Source: Methylobacterium sp. J-088
Lineage (GTDB): Bacteria; Pseudomonadota; Alphaproteobacteria; Rhizobiales; Beijerinckiaceae
NCBI RefSeq assembly: GCF_022829295.1
Contig: NZ_JAKSYH010000039.1
Span: 1-64,000 of the forward strand
Direction: 5' to 3'
Length of the DNA stretch: 64,000 bases
Part shown: positions 9,238 through 18,960 of the stretch, in pieces
Position numbering within the stretch: the stretch's first letter is position 1
How the letters are laid out: each line of letters opens with the position of its first letter
Position numbers and translations under genes: made by a program
The notes under the pieces: generated by a model
What the model was told of the DNA's origin: nothing
Database searches by the model: none
The model's input: only the letters and a program-made list of their open reading frames with translations

Positions 9238-10659
9238 ATGCAGGTGACCGAGATCAACGCCCAGGGTCTGAAGCGCGAGTTTCAGGTTCATCTGGCCGCC
9301 CAGGAACTCGAGGAGCGCCTGACCACAGAGCTGTCCGGCATGAAGGACAAGGTGCAGCTGAAGGGCTTCCGCCCGGGCAAGGTGCCGGTCGCGCACCTGC
9401 GCAAGGTCTACGGCCGCTCCGTGATGGCCGAGGTGGTGCAGAACGCCGTCAACGAGGCCAACCGCAAGATCGTGACCGATAACGGCCTCAAGCTCGCGCT
9501 CGAGCCGCAGGTCGAGTTCCCGACCGATCAGGCCGAGGTCGAGAAGGCGCTCGACGCCAAGGGCGACCTCGCTTTCAAGGTGGCGCTTGAGGTGATGCCG
9601 AGCTTCGAGCTCGCCGATCTGTCCGACGTCAGCCTCACCAAGCAGGTCGCCAAGCCCTCCGACACGGAGGTCGACGAGGCGCTGGAGCGCATGGCCGGCC
9701 AGGGCCGTCCGTTCGCCGATCGGGAGGAGGGCGCCGAGGCTCAGACCGGCGACCGTGCCACGATCGACTTCGTCGGCCGGATCGACGGCGAGGAGTTCCA
9801 GGGCGGCAAGGGCGAGGGCATCGACCTCGAGCTCGGCTCGGGCTCGTTCATCCCGGGCTTCGAGGAGCAGCTGGTCGGCGCCAAGGTCGGCGACAAGCGC
9901 GTCGTGAAGGCGACTTTCCCGGCCGAGTACGGAGCCGAGCAGCTCGCCGGCAAGGATGCCGAGTTCGACGTGACCGTCACGAAGATCCAGGCCCCGGGCG
10001 AGGCCAAGGTCGACGACGAGTTCGCCAAGACCATGGGCATGGAGTCGCTGGAGAAGCTCCGGGAGGCCGTGTCGGAGGCGATCGGGCGGGACTACGAGAC
10101 GGCTTCGCGCCGCCGCCTCAAGAAGGACCTCCTCGACGCGCTCGACGCGAAGTACGCCTTCGAGCTGCCCCCCTCCCTGGTGGCGCAGGAATTCGCCGCC
10201 GTGTGGGCTCAGGTCGAGCAGGACCTCAAGACCCGGGGCAAGACCTTCGCGGACGAGGACACCACCGAGGAGAAGGCCCAGGCCGAGTACCGCAAGATCG
10301 CGGAACGGCGCGTCCGTCTCGGTCTCGTGCTTGCGCAGGTCGGCGAGAGCGCCGATATCAAGGTCTCGGATGACGAGGTGAACCAGGCCCTCATCGCCCG
10401 GGTCCGGCAGTTCCCGGGCCAGGAGCAGCAGGTCTGGGACTTCTACCGGAAGAATGCGCAGGCGCTCGCGGAACTCCGCGCGCCCCTGTTCGAGGAAAAG
10501 GTGGTTGACCACGTCCTCGGGCAGGTCAAACTCGTCGAGGAGCCCGTCTCGAAAGAGGCGCTTTTCGCAGACGATGATGACGACGACACGACCGGCGACA
10601 AGCCGGCAGACGAGGCCGGGGCCAAGGTCGAATCGAAGACCGAGCCAAAGGCCGACTGA
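9238..10659 (+). CDS. tig: Trigger factor
   Basis: Ribosome-associated chaperone and peptidyl-prolyl isomerase that meets nascent chains. Order of domains in 473 residues: ribosome-binding N domain with the signature [21 protein letters not shown]-type PPIase domain ([37 protein letters not shown]), then the helical C-terminal chaperone domain, ending in an acidic tail ([17 protein letters not shown]). ATG 9238. It heads the conserved tig-clpP-clpX-lon cluster, 125 bases ahead of clpP. Confidence 0.98.
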   Translation: MQVTEINAQGLKREFQVHLAAQELEERLTTELSGMKDKVQLKGFRPGKVPVAHLRKVYGRSVMAEVVQNAVNEANRKIVTDNGLKLALEPQVEFPTDQAEVEKALDAKGDLAFKVALEVMPSFELADLSDVSLTKQVAKPSDTEVDEALERMAGQGRPFADREEGAEAQTGDRATIDFVGRIDGEEFQGGKGEGIDLELGSGSFIPGFEEQLVGAKVGDKRVVKATFPAEYGAEQLAGKDAEFDVTVTKIQAPGEAKVDDEFAKTMGMESLEKLREAVSEAIGRDYETASRRRLKKDLLDALDAKYAFELPPSLVAQEFAAVWAQVEQDLKTRGKTFADEDTTEEKAQAEYRKIAERRVRLGLVLAQVGESADIKVSDDEVNQALIARVRQFPGQEQQVWDFYRKNAQALAELRAPLFEEKVVDHVLGQVKLVEEPVSKEALFADDDDDDTTGDKPADEAGAKVESKTEPKAD

Positions 10660-10731
10660 GACCCGCCCTGTCCGAGGACGGCGGGCAAGAATTAGGCGAT
10701 GGTTAAGCATCGCCGGTGTTCGCTGACATGT

Positions 10732-10762
10732 CCGGGGCTGCCCTGATTCGCGGCAGCCCCGG
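10732..10762 (+). other. Hairpin in the clpP leader
   Basis: Perfect 11-base stem CCGGGGCTGCC / GGCAGCCCCGG with a 9-base loop, ending 22 bases before the clpP ATG. No U-tract. It may be a weak tig terminator or a leader structure affecting clpP translation. Confidence 0.45.
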
Positions 10763-10784
10763 GCCTCACTCTGGGCAGGACGAG

Positions 10785-11411
10785 ATGAGAGATCCGATCG
10801 ACGTCTACAACAACGCGCTCGTGCCGATGGTCGTCGAGCAATCGAGCCGCGGCGAGCGCGCCTTCGACATCTACTCCCGCCTGCTGCGCGAGCGGATCAT
10901 CTTCCTGACCGGGCCCGTGGAGGATTACGGCGCTTCGCTGATTGTGGCGCAGCTCCTGTTCCTCGAGGCGGAGAATCCGAAGAAGGAAATTTCCTTCTAC
11001 ATCAATTCCCCCGGCGGCGTGGTCACCTCCGGCCTGTCGATCTACGATACGATGCAGTTCATCCGCTGCCCGGTCACGACGCTCTGCGTCGGCCAGGCCG
11101 CCTCGATGGGCTCGCTCCTGCTCACCGCCGGTGAGCCCGGCCACCGTTTCGCCCTGCCGAACGCCCGGATCATGGTTCACCAGCCGTCCGGCGGCTTCCA
11201 GGGTCAGGCGACCGACATCCTGATCCACGCCCGCGAGATCGAGGCGCTGAAGCGGCGCCTGAACGAGATCTACGTCAAGCACACCGGGCGTGAGTACGAC
11301 GCCATCCACACAGCGTTGGAGCGCGACAACTTCATGACCGCCGACGCGGCCAAGGAGTTCGGGCTCATCGACGAGGTGATCGAGAAGCGCCCCGAGCCGG
11401 CGGCTGCCTGA
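10785..11411 (+). CDS. clpP: ATP-dependent Clp protease proteolytic subunit
   Basis: Serine peptidase that forms the double-heptamer chamber used with ClpX and ClpA. 208 residues from ATG 10785 ([16 protein letters not shown]), preceded by GGGCAGGA. Catalytic triad Ser107 (GQAASMGS), His132 (MVHQPSGG) and Asp181 (ERDNFM). Gene order with clpX and lon is conserved in Rhizobiales. The frame continues upstream to 10716, but that part covers the leader hairpin and is not family-like. Confidence 0.98.
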   Translation: MRDPIDVYNNALVPMVVEQSSRGERAFDIYSRLLRERIIFLTGPVEDYGASLIVAQLLFLEAENPKKEISFYINSPGGVVTSGLSIYDTMQFIRCPVTTLCVGQAASMGSLLLTAGEPGHRFALPNARIMVHQPSGGFQGQATDILIHAREIEALKRRLNEIYVKHTGREYDAIHTALERDNFMTADAAKEFGLIDEVIEKRPEPAAA

Positions 11412-11596
11412 GCGTAACGCGTTCCCCTAGAGCCACGGCGCGGCCTTGATCCCGCCGCGGCAGCGTGTTTGCATCCGAGATTGGGCCCTTCGGTCAAAGA
11501 CGCACAGCACACTGTTTCTTTAAACGGGCCCCCTACATTCATAAGTCGCGCGTTCGCCCCTAGCCGGCCGCGGACGCGAGGAATCCGGAGACCGAT

Positions 11597-12868
11597 ATGA
11601 GCAAGACTGGCGGCACCGACTCCAAGAGCACGCTGTATTGCTCGTTCTGCGGGAAGAGCCAGCACGAGGTCCGCAAGCTGATCGCCGGCCCGACGGTGTT
11701 CATCTGCGACGAGTGCGTGGAGCTGTGCATGGACATCATTCGCGAGGAGTCGAAATCCTCGCTGGTGAAGAGCCGCGACGGCGTACCGACCCCGAAGGAA
11801 ATCCGCCGCGTCCTCGACGATTACGTCATCGGCCAGGACTTCGCCAAGAAGGTCCTCTCGGTCGCGGTCCACAACCACTACAAGCGGCTGGCCCACGCGA
11901 CGAAGCACAACGACGTCGAGCTGGCCAAGTCCAACATCATGCTGATCGGGCCGACCGGTTCCGGCAAGACGCTGCTCGCACAGACGCTCGCCCGGATCCT
12001 CGACGTGCCGTTCACGATGGCGGACGCCACGACCCTCACCGAGGCCGGCTATGTCGGTGAGGACGTCGAGAACATCATCCTCAAGCTGCTCCAGGCCTCG
12101 GACTACAACGTCGAGCGGGCGCAGCGCGGCATCGTCTACATCGACGAGATCGACAAGATCTCGCGCAAGTCCGACAACCCGTCGATCACCCGCGACGTGT
12201 CGGGCGAGGGCGTGCAGCAGGCACTCCTGAAGATTATGGAGGGCACGGTCGCGTCGGTTCCTCCGCAAGGGGGGCGTAAGCACCCGCAGCAGGAATTCCT
12301 GCAGGTCGACACCACCAACATCCTGTTCATCTGCGGCGGCGCCTTCGCGGGGCTGGAGCGGATCATCTCCCAGCGCGGCAAGGGCACCTCGATCGGCTTC
12401 GGCGCGACCGTGCAGGCCCCGGACGACCGCCGCACCGGCGAGATCTTCCGCTCGGTCGAGCCCGAGGATCTGCTGAAGTTCGGCCTCATCCCCGAGTTCG
12501 TCGGCCGTCTGCCGGTCCTGGCGACGCTCGAGGACCTCGACGAGGCCGCGCTGAAGAAGATCCTGCAGGAGCCGAAGAACGCCCTGGTCAAGCAGTACCA
12601 GCGTCTGTTCGAGATGGAGAACGTGGACCTGACCTTCCAGGACGACGCCCTGTCGCTCGTGGCCCGCAAGGCGATCGAGCGCAAGACCGGCGCCCGCGGC
12701 CTGCGCTCCATCCTGGAGACGATCCTGCTCGATACGATGTACGACCTACCGGGCCTCGAGTCCGTGGAGCAGGTCGTGATCGGCCCCGAGGTGGTCGAGG
12801 GGAAGTCGCGCCCGCTCTACATTCACGGCGACCGCAACAAGGACGCACCCGCCAGCGTCAGCGCGTAA
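11597..12868 (+). CDS. clpX: Clp protease ATP-binding subunit
   Basis: AAA+ unfoldase that feeds ssrA-tagged and other substrates into ClpP. 423 residues: N-terminal four-cysteine zinc-binding domain ([11 protein letters not shown]...CDECVELC, about 15-42), Walker A GPTGSGKT, Walker [11 protein letters not shown], sensor and pore elements ([25 protein letters not shown] [14 protein letters not shown]), and the ClpP-binding IGF loop GTSIGFGA. A 185-base gap separates it from clpP, long enough for its own promoter, though I could not identify one with confidence. Confidence 0.98.
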   Translation: MSKTGGTDSKSTLYCSFCGKSQHEVRKLIAGPTVFICDECVELCMDIIREESKSSLVKSRDGVPTPKEIRRVLDDYVIGQDFAKKVLSVAVHNHYKRLAHATKHNDVELAKSNIMLIGPTGSGKTLLAQTLARILDVPFTMADATTLTEAGYVGEDVENIILKLLQASDYNVERAQRGIVYIDEIDKISRKSDNPSITRDVSGEGVQQALLKIMEGTVASVPPQGGRKHPQQEFLQVDTTNILFICGGAFAGLERIISQRGKGTSIGFGATVQAPDDRRTGEIFRSVEPEDLLKFGLIPEFVGRLPVLATLEDLDEAALKKILQEPKNALVKQYQRLFEMENVDLTFQDDALSLVARKAIERKTGARGLRSILETILLDTMYDLPGLESVEQVVIGPEVVEGKSRPLYIHGDRNKDAPASVSA

Positions 12869-12890
12869 GCGCTTGGTAGGGTTGCATTAA

Positions 12891-12912
12891 GCGCCCGGCT
12901 CCGGCCGGGCGC
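12891..12912 (+). terminator. Hairpin after clpX
   Basis: Perfect 9-base stem GCGCCCGGC / GCCGGGCGC with loop TCCG, 22 bases after the clpX stop. No U-tract follows, so it may be Rho-assisted. The rest of the 248-base clpX-lon gap shows nothing I can name. Confidence 0.45.
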
Positions 12913-13116
12913 GCTGCGGGGATAGCCTTGAAAACGCGCTTCCCCGCAGCCACTTCAGGCTCAGCGCGGTGGCCGCTCGCTCCTTCGAGGCGCGGTCCGC
13001 GTTACCAGCCGCAAAGTCCCAAAAAGCCCCGACCCTCGCGGCCCGGTCGGCCCCTGGCTGTAGGCGCGCTCCGTGCATGGAGGCGACGAAGCCGGGTGTC
13101 CTGAGAGGAAGTCAGC

Positions 13117-15543
13117 ATGTCACAGTCGAAATCGCGCCAGCCGGTGGTCCCGGGTTCGACGGGCACCTACGCCGTTCTCCCCCTGCGCGACATCGTCGTC
13201 TTCCCGCATATGATCGTGCCCTTGTTCGTGGGCCGCGAGAAGTCGATCCGCGCCCTTGAGGAGGCCGTCCGCACCGATCGCCATATTCTGCTCGCCACCC
13301 AGATCAACGCGGGCGACGACGATCCGGCCACCGATGCGATCTACAAGATCGGGACCCTTGCCTCCGTGCTCCAGCTGTTGAAGCTGCCCGACGGCACCGT
13401 GAAGGTGCTGGTCGAGGGTGTCGGCCGGGCGAAGGTCACGGGCTTCACCCGCTCGGACGAGTATTACGAGGCGACCGCGGAAGCCTTGCACGACGAGCTC
13501 GGCGACAGCGTCGAGGCGGAGGCGCTCGCGCGCTCCGTGCTTTCGGAGTTCGAGAATTACGTCAAGCTGAACAAGAAGATCTCCCCCGAGGTCGTCTCCG
13601 CCGTGACCCAGATCGACGAGCCGTCCAAGCTCGCCGACACGATCGGCTCGCACCTGCTCGTCAAGATCTCCGACAAGCAGGGCATCCTCGAGACCCCCAC
13701 GGTGGCGCAGCGCCTGGAGCGCGTGCTGTCGCTGATGGAGAGCGAGATCTCCGTGCTTCAGGTGGAGAAGCGCATCCGGACCCGCGTCAAGCGGCAGATG
13801 GAGAAGACCCAGCGCGAGTACTACCTGAACGAGCAGATGAAGGCGATCCAGAAGGAGCTGGGCGACTCCGAGGATGGCCGCGACGAGCTGGCCGAGCTCG
13901 AAGAGAAGATCGAGAAGACCAAGTTCACCAAGGAGGCCCGCGACAAGGCCACCGCCGAGCTGAAGAAGCTGCGCCAGATGTCGCCGATGTCGGCCGAGGC
14001 GACCGTCGTGCGCAACTACCTCGACTGGATGCTCGGCATCCCGTGGGGCAAGCGCTCGAAGATCAAGAAGGACCTGCTCGGCGCCCAGGCGCTGCTCGAC
14101 GACGACCATTTCGGCCTCGACAAGGTCAAGGAGCGGATCGTCGAGTACCTAGCGGTGCAGCAGCGCGCGAACAAGCTCACCGGCCCGATCCTGTGCCTCG
14201 TCGGTCCCCCCGGCGTCGGCAAGACCTCGCTCGGCAAGTCGATCGCCAAGGCGACGGGTCGCGAGTTCGTCCGTATGTCGCTCGGCGGCGTACGGGACGA
14301 GGCCGAGATCCGCGGCCACCGCCGGACCTATATCGGCTCGATGCCCGGCAAGATCGTGCAGTCGATGCGCAAGGCCAAGACCTCGAACCCGCTCATTCTG
14401 CTCGACGAGATCGACAAGATGGGCATGGATTTCCGCGGCGATCCGTCGGCGGCGCTCCTCGAGGTCCTCGACCCTGAGCAGAACAGCACCTTCAACGATC
14501 ACTATCTGGAGGTGGATTACGACCTCTCGAACGTGATGTTCGTGACCACGGCCAACACCCTCAACATTCCGGGCCCGCTGATGGACCGGATGGAGGTGAT
14601 CCGCATCGCCGGGTACACCGAGGAGGAGAAGGTCGAGATCGCGCGCAAGCACCTGATCCCGAACGCCCTGAAGAAGCACGGCCTCGGGACCCACGAGTGG
14701 TCGATCGACGACGACGGCCTGATGATGCTGGTCCGCCGCTACACGCGGGAGGCCGGCGTCCGTAACCTGGAGCGCGAGCTGTCCAACCTGATCCGCAAGG
14801 CGGTGAAGGAGATCCTGATCACCAAGACCAAGGTGGTTGCGGTGACCGTCGAGACCCTTCAGGTCTTCCTCGGCCCGCCGAAGTTCCGCTACGGCGAGAT
14901 CGACGCGGACGATCAGGTCGGCGTGGTGACGGGTCTGGCCTGGACCGAGGTCGGCGGCGAGTTGCTGACGATCGAGGGTGTCATGATGCCCGGCAAGGGC
15001 AAGATGACGGTCACCGGCAACCTGAAGGACGTGATGAAGGAGTCGATCTCGGCGGCGGCGAGCTATGTCCGCTCCCGGGCCATCGACTTCGGGATCGAGC
15101 CGCCGCTATTCGACCGGCGCGACATCCACGTCCACGTTCCAGAGGGGGCGACCCCGAAGGACGGTCCGTCCGCCGGCATCGCCATGGCCACCGCGATCAT
15201 CTCGACGCTGACCGGGATCCCGGTCCGCCGCGAGGTCGCGATGACCGGCGAGGTGACGCTCCGCGGTCGGATCCTGCCGATCGGCGGCCTGAAGGAGAAG
15301 TTGCTCGCGGCGCTCCGCGGCGGCATCAAGACGGTGCTGATCCCCGAGGAGAACGCGAAGGACATCGCCGAGGTGCCCGACAGCGTGAAGAACGGGCTGG
15401 AGATCATCCCGGTCGCGCGGATGGATCAGGTGCTGGAGAAGGCGCTGGTCCGTGTGCCGGTGGCGATCGAGTGGGAGGAGCCGCTGCCCGTGGCCAAGCC
15501 CGCCCGGACCGAAGAGGACGGTGCCACCTTCGTGGCGCACTGA
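13117..15543 (+). CDS. lon: ATP-dependent protease Lon
   Basis: AAA+ serine protease for misfolded and regulatory proteins. 808 residues, typical bacterial LonA: N-terminal substrate-binding domain ([23 protein letters not shown]), coiled-coil, ATPase domain with Walker [14 protein letters not shown] and Walker [12 protein letters not shown], and the protease domain with the Ser-Lys dyad ([14 protein letters not shown]; Lys in [14 protein letters not shown]). ATG 13117 follows GAGAGGAAG. A strong intrinsic terminator at 15571 ends the cluster. Confidence 0.98.
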   Translation: MSQSKSRQPVVPGSTGTYAVLPLRDIVVFPHMIVPLFVGREKSIRALEEAVRTDRHILLATQINAGDDDPATDAIYKIGTLASVLQLLKLPDGTVKVLVEGVGRAKVTGFTRSDEYYEATAEALHDELGDSVEAEALARSVLSEFENYVKLNKKISPEVVSAVTQIDEPSKLADTIGSHLLVKISDKQGILETPTVAQRLERVLSLMESEISVLQVEKRIRTRVKRQMEKTQREYYLNEQMKAIQKELGDSEDGRDELAELEEKIEKTKFTKEARDKATAELKKLRQMSPMSAEATVVRNYLDWMLGIPWGKRSKIKKDLLGAQALLDDDHFGLDKVKERIVEYLAVQQRANKLTGPILCLVGPPGVGKTSLGKSIAKATGREFVRMSLGGVRDEAEIRGHRRTYIGSMPGKIVQSMRKAKTSNPLILLDEIDKMGMDFRGDPSAALLEVLDPEQNSTFNDHYLEVDYDLSNVMFVTTANTLNIPGPLMDRMEVIRIAGYTEEEKVEIARKHLIPNALKKHGLGTHEWSIDDDGLMMLVRRYTREAGVRNLERELSNLIRKAVKEILITKTKVVAVTVETLQVFLGPPKFRYGEIDADDQVGVVTGLAWTEVGGELLTIEGVMMPGKGKMTVTGNLKDVMKESISAAASYVRSRAIDFGIEPPLFDRRDIHVHVPEGATPKDGPSAGIAMATAIISTLTGIPVRREVAMTGEVTLRGRILPIGGLKEKLLAALRGGIKTVLIPEENAKDIAEVPDSVKNGLEIIPVARMDQVLEKALVRVPVAIEWEEPLPVAKPARTEEDGATFVAH

Positions 15544-15570
15544 CACCCTCCCGCTCTGACGTGTCAAGAA

Positions 15571-15601
15571 AGCCCCCGGGGATCGTCCCCGGGGGCTTTT
15601 T
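15571..15601 (+). terminator. Strong intrinsic terminator of lon
   Basis: Perfect 12-base stem AGCCCCCGGGGA / TCCCCGGGGGCT, loop TCG, then TTTTT. It lies 27 bases after the lon stop and 17 before the next start. Confidence 0.93.
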
Positions 15602-15617
15602 CGTGTGCGAGGGCCGG

Positions 15618-16343
15618 ATGCGCATCCTGCTGATCAACCCCAATACCAGCACGGCGATCACCGATCTTGTCGCCGGGCATGTCCGCGCCCAGCTCGGGGA
15701 CCAGGCCGCGTTGCGCGCCGTCACCGGGCGTTTCGGGGCCCGCTACATCGCGAGCCGCAGCGCCGCGGCCATCGCGGGCCATGCGGCCCTCGACGCCTTG
15801 GCCGAGCACGAGGCAGGGTGCGACGCCGTCTATCTCGCGTGCTTCGGCGATCCGGGCCTGTTCGCGCTGCGCGAGATCGCCCGGGTGCCGGTGGTCGGTA
15901 TGGCGGAAGCCGCCTGCCAAGAGGCTGCAGCGCGGGGCCCGTTTGGGATCGTGACCGGCGGCGCCGCCTGGGAGCCGATGCTGCGGGAGTTCGTGGACGC
16001 GCTGGGTCTCGCCGACCGCCTCGCCGCGATCCGCACCGTCGCCCCGAGCGGCGCCGCGATCGCCCGTGATCCGGACGCCGCTCTGGCCGGGCTGGCCGAA
16101 GCCTGTGGGGCCTGTGTGGAGGCTGGCGCCGTCACCGTGATCTTGGGGGGCGCGGGGCTCGCCGGCCTCACGGCGCGCCTGGCATCGCGCGTTGCGTGCC
16201 CGCTGATCTGCTCGGTCGAGGCCGGAACCCGCTCTGTCCTGGCGGCAGCGCGTGGGTCTGCGCAGCTGCGACAGGCTCCGGAACCGGCCGAGACTACGGG
16301 GCTCGCGCCGGCCCTGACGGCACGGATGGCCGATCGCGGGTAG
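15618..16343 (+). CDS. Asp/Glu/hydantoin racemase-family protein with one catalytic Cys replaced
   Basis: 241 residues with the family start MRILLINPNTSTAIT. Two-base-mechanism racemases of this family use two cysteines: the first is kept (Cys75 in YLACFGDPGL), but the second, normally in LGCAGM, reads LGGAGL (Gly178). Classical racemisation should be impaired; arylmalonate-decarboxylase-like members also work with one Cys, so a related reaction is possible. Start ATG 15618 is just past the lon terminator, so transcription needs its own promoter or read-through. No hydantoinase or carbamoylase genes are nearby to suggest the substrate. Confidence 0.82.
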   Translation: MRILLINPNTSTAITDLVAGHVRAQLGDQAALRAVTGRFGARYIASRSAAAIAGHAALDALAEHEAGCDAVYLACFGDPGLFALREIARVPVVGMAEAACQEAAARGPFGIVTGGAAWEPMLREFVDALGLADRLAAIRTVAPSGAAIARDPDAALAGLAEACGACVEAGAVTVILGGAGLAGLTARLASRVACPLICSVEAGTRSVLAAARGSAQLRQAPEPAETTGLAPALTARMADRG

Positions 16344-16408
16344 CGTTCAGGTCAAGCGGGCGGCGGATCTTGCGCCCGACCAGCCGCATGCCGTAACGGT
16401 CGGTCGCG

Positions 16409-16484
16409 GGGCGGTTAGCTCAGTTGGTAGAGCGTCTCCTTTACACGGAGAGGGTCGGCGGTTCGAGCCCGTCACCGCCCACCA
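16409..16484 (+). tRNA. tRNA-Val (anticodon TAC)
   Basis: 76 bases: acceptor GGGCGGT/ACCGCCC, D-arm with AGCTCAGTTGGTAGAGC, anticodon stem TCTCC/GGAGA around TTTACAC (anticodon TAC), T-arm GGTTCGAGCC, encoded CCA at 16482-16484. A decayed tyrosine recombinase follows on the same strand, so this is a likely att site. Confidence 0.96.
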
Positions 16485-16535
16485 TATACATCAGGGACTT
16501 GAAACCTGCGGCGGGCCTGCGCGAAGTGGCGCACG

Positions 16536-17339
16536 GTGCAGCCGTGGTTCAAGTTCGGCCCGGGCTACCGCTTCGCACTTGAAGCCGAGGGGCCGCGCGT
16601 CGGCGATCAGGCTGCGCGCCACAAGTTGACGGTGCTGTCGGCCGTACTCGGCTACGAGCACGCGGAACACAAGCGGCTCGATCTGGTGCTGATTACGAGG
16701 CCGGACAGGCCTCCGGCCCGGGATCGGTGGCTGACCCGCTCGCAGGCCGCGCAAATGCCGCTCGCCTCGCCGAGCCTTCGGCGGGCGGGAAGGCGAAGGC
16801 GGTCTGGCGGCGACACAGCGATAGTGATGCGCGCGCTGCTGATCCAGTTCCATGTCGCCCGGTTCATCCTGGCGGGCCCCTACACGGGTACCCGGCATGA
16901 AGCGATCCTCCGTCTGAAGTGGATCGAGGTCCCGTGTTCCGGCTTCGTGGATCTGCGCTCCGGCCTCATCGACCGGCACGGCACGGACGAGGGAAAATCA
17001 TCGACGCGGCGGATGCCGATCCCGATGTCGAAAGGGCTGGCTGCGCCCATGCGGCGGTGGCGGCGATCCGGTGCCTACGGGATCGAGTTTGAAGGATGGC
17101 AAATCCTGCCTCTGCACCGCGCTTGGACCACCGGTGCGCGCGGCGAGGAGATCTAGCGCCACGTCCTACGGCACACTTTCGCGACCTGGGCCGTTATGGA
17201 CGGGATGCCGTTCGGCACGGTGGCGAAGGCGCTCGGCACGACCGAGCGCGGGGTCGAGGACGTCTATGGGCGTCACTCGCCCGAGCACCTGCGCGGCGGC
17301 GTCGAAAGCGTGTCCGGACGGCGCAGGTGGCCGAAAGGG
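16536..17339 (+). pseudogene. Tyrosine recombinase (phage-type integrase), interrupted by a stop
   Basis: Remnant integrase starting 52 bases after tRNA-Val. Readable parts: core-binding end (RDRWLTRSQAAQM), catalytic Arg in FILAGPYTGTRHEAILRLKW, the RMPIPMSKGLAAPMRRW segment, then an in-frame TAG at 17154-17156, directly followed in the same frame by the HxxR box RHVLRHTFATWAVMDG and the tyrosine motif GVEDVYGRHSPEHL. The N-terminal SAM-like domain is not recognisable and the segment before the stop looks shortened. The frame has no stop of its own and runs on into the next small gene. It marks a decayed integrative element at tRNA-Val. Confidence 0.75.
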
Positions 17340-17357
17340 ATGAAGAGACGAAGAGTC

Positions 17358-17582
17358 ATGCGCGATACCGAGGTCAGCATCAGGTTTTTTTTGGCGGGAA
17401 AGGAGTGGGGTGCCCGCTTCTGGCGGCAGGTCCCACGCCGAGGCGAGGAGGTCATGCTAGGCGGAAAGCATGAGGTCCGTGGCGCTTACCGGGTGACGCG
17501 CGTGGTGTGGGGTGTCGAAGGGCCGGACGAAGAGCTGCTTGGCATCCAGGCCGTCAACGTCGAGGTCGAGCCCGTCGGGTAG
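17358..17582 (+). CDS. Small hypothetical protein (74 aa), relative of the gene at 18505
   Basis: MRDTEVSIRFFLAGKEWG onward, 74 residues, in the same frame as the recombinase remnant; ATG 17358 is preceded by purine-rich GAAGAGACGAAGAG. It contains a core QVPRRGEEVML followed by a beta-rich YRVTRVVWG segment and ends VNVEVEPVG. The same pattern (VPRIGETIVL ... YKVMLVQHV ... VDLLVEAKV) occurs in the minus-strand gene at 18505, so the two are probably paralogues. Function unknown; predicted cytoplasmic, all-beta. Confidence 0.5.
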   Translation: MRDTEVSIRFFLAGKEWGARFWRQVPRRGEEVMLGGKHEVRGAYRVTRVVWGVEGPDEELLGIQAVNVEVEPVG

Positions 17583-18096
17583 GGCGGAGGGCACCTGGCG
17601 GCCGAGCCCGGAACAGGGCGCTGGTTATTCTCCGGAAACGGAGGTTTTCTGGGCCCCAGAATAGCCCACTACGGCACTGCTGCGGAGGACCGACATATTA
17701 TGGCAACAGACCACCAATCCTTTACTCGGATTGGGTCGGGGGTTTGAGGCTCTCATCATCCGCCAACCACGATCTTGTTGCACACCAGACACCCCGATTT
17801 TTGCAGCGGAGCATGACACAAGCGAGAGATCATAAGATCGAAGCTGCGATCGGGGCCAGCTGCGCGGTCGCGAGCGCCGAGCCTTTGACCCTTCGTTTGG
17901 ACCGGACCCTCGACGGCGTGAAGGCGATCGGACGGCCTTCTGCGGCCCATAAACAGCTGGCCGACACGGCGTCCCGGCCGGGCACGGGCTGCTCGATCGT
18001 GAAGAATGCCGTGGCCTTGGCCTCTCCGGCGCAGAGATAAGTGAGGCCGCCGCTTCCGAGGCTCAGCCACGGCACTGGTTTTACGACAACAAGGGT
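17583..18096 (+). other. Intergenic stretch with no supported gene
   Basis: 514 bases between two small orphan genes of the decayed element. Open frames here on both strands lack a ribosome binding site and resemble no family. Composition is uneven, with an AT-richer patch around 17690-17830 (for example tattatggcaacagaccacc), fitting leftover element DNA. Confidence 0.4.
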
Positions 18097-18324
18097 TTGG
18101 TGGCGCTGTTCTGCCTCTTGTCGGTCGTCGCCATCTTTTGGCAGGTCAGTCGCTTCGAGGGCTTTCAGCCGATCTTCACCTGCGGCGGCCCCGAGGGAAT
18201 CGATCGGGCGGTGCTGTCGTCCGGCATGCAGGCGTGCATGGCCGATGCAAAATCGCAGGCGGCGCAGGCGCGCTGCATGCACGTCGTCTACGTTCTGGCG
18301 TGTACCGACGAAAGATGGCGATAA
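18097..18324 (+). CDS. Small hypothetical protein with N-terminal membrane segment
   Basis: About 75 residues: a hydrophobic helix LVALFCLLSVVAIFW, then a cysteine-containing soluble part (FTCGGPEG, MQACMADAK, ARCMHVVYVLACTD). The frame is open upstream (QPRHWFYDNKG) but has no ATG there; the start would be TTG 18097 or GTG 18100, with no clear ribosome binding site. It may be the 3' end of a broken gene. No family recognised. Confidence 0.3.
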   Translation: MVALFCLLSVVAIFWQVSRFEGFQPIFTCGGPEGIDRAVLSSGMQACMADAKSQAAQARCMHVVYVLACTDERWR

Positions 18325-18504
18325 TCGACGATAGCCATCTTCGGGCGGTGGTCGACGCCTTCGTCGGTGGCAGCAGCATCGACGCCCGCCCCACCGTCTC
18401 GCGTCGCCGCCGAGAGGCTCACGACGGAGAGCGCGCGGCGACGCCACGCGCCGGAATGTCGATCGCGCCGGCGGAACGGCGTTAGCACGCGAATCTGGCC
18501 GGCC

Positions 18505-18717
18505 TCAAACCTTCGCCTCGACCAGCAGATCGACCGTCGCATCCATGCCCTCGACCTGCGGGACGTGCTGAACCAGCATCACCTTGTAGAACTCGGGCGC
18601 CTGCGCCCCGGCGAGCGGCGGAAGCACGATGGTCTCCCCGATGCGCGGCACAACGATGAAATCCCAGGCGCCGAGTTTCTCGGTGGTCGTCAGCATCAAC
18701 GTGCAGTGTACAGTCAT
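18505..18717 (-). CDS. Small hypothetical protein (70 aa), relative of the gene at 17358
   Basis: ATG 18717 (MTVHCTLMLTTTEKLGAW) is chosen because AGGAGG lies 6 bases upstream. The protein has a short hydrophobic beginning, then FIVVPRIGETIVLPP, EFYKVMLVQHV and a C-terminal beta strand VDLLVEAKV. The pattern VPR-x-GE-x-V-x-L plus Y-K/R-V matches the 74-residue protein at 17358, suggesting a shared small beta fold. Function unknown. Confidence 0.6.
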   Translation of the reverse strand: MTVHCTLMLTTTEKLGAWDFIVVPRIGETIVLPPLAGAQAPEFYKVMLVQHVPQVEGMDATVDLLVEAKV

Positions 18718-18960
18718 TCCAACCTCCTGCCTGAATCTACGTGGCATCACCGCTCGCAGGGCGTCCAGCCGCTCGGCACGAACCGGAGCGGGGGGCGACG
18801 CCGCCCCGAGGTCTCACGAAGCAGCCACTTCGAGGTATCCGACTTTGGAACACCGGGTCGGAACACCGGCCCCCGGCCTCCGCACGTGCCGTTTCCTTGA
18901 CAGGTCGAGCGACGGCAAAATGCCGACCGGGCGTCGGTTCGCCCCTCTGAACGGGCCGCC

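Noticed and set aside
17830..18447. Long minus-strand open frame in the decayed element
   Set aside because: No start with a ribosome binding site, repetitive charged composition, no family; considered noncoding.
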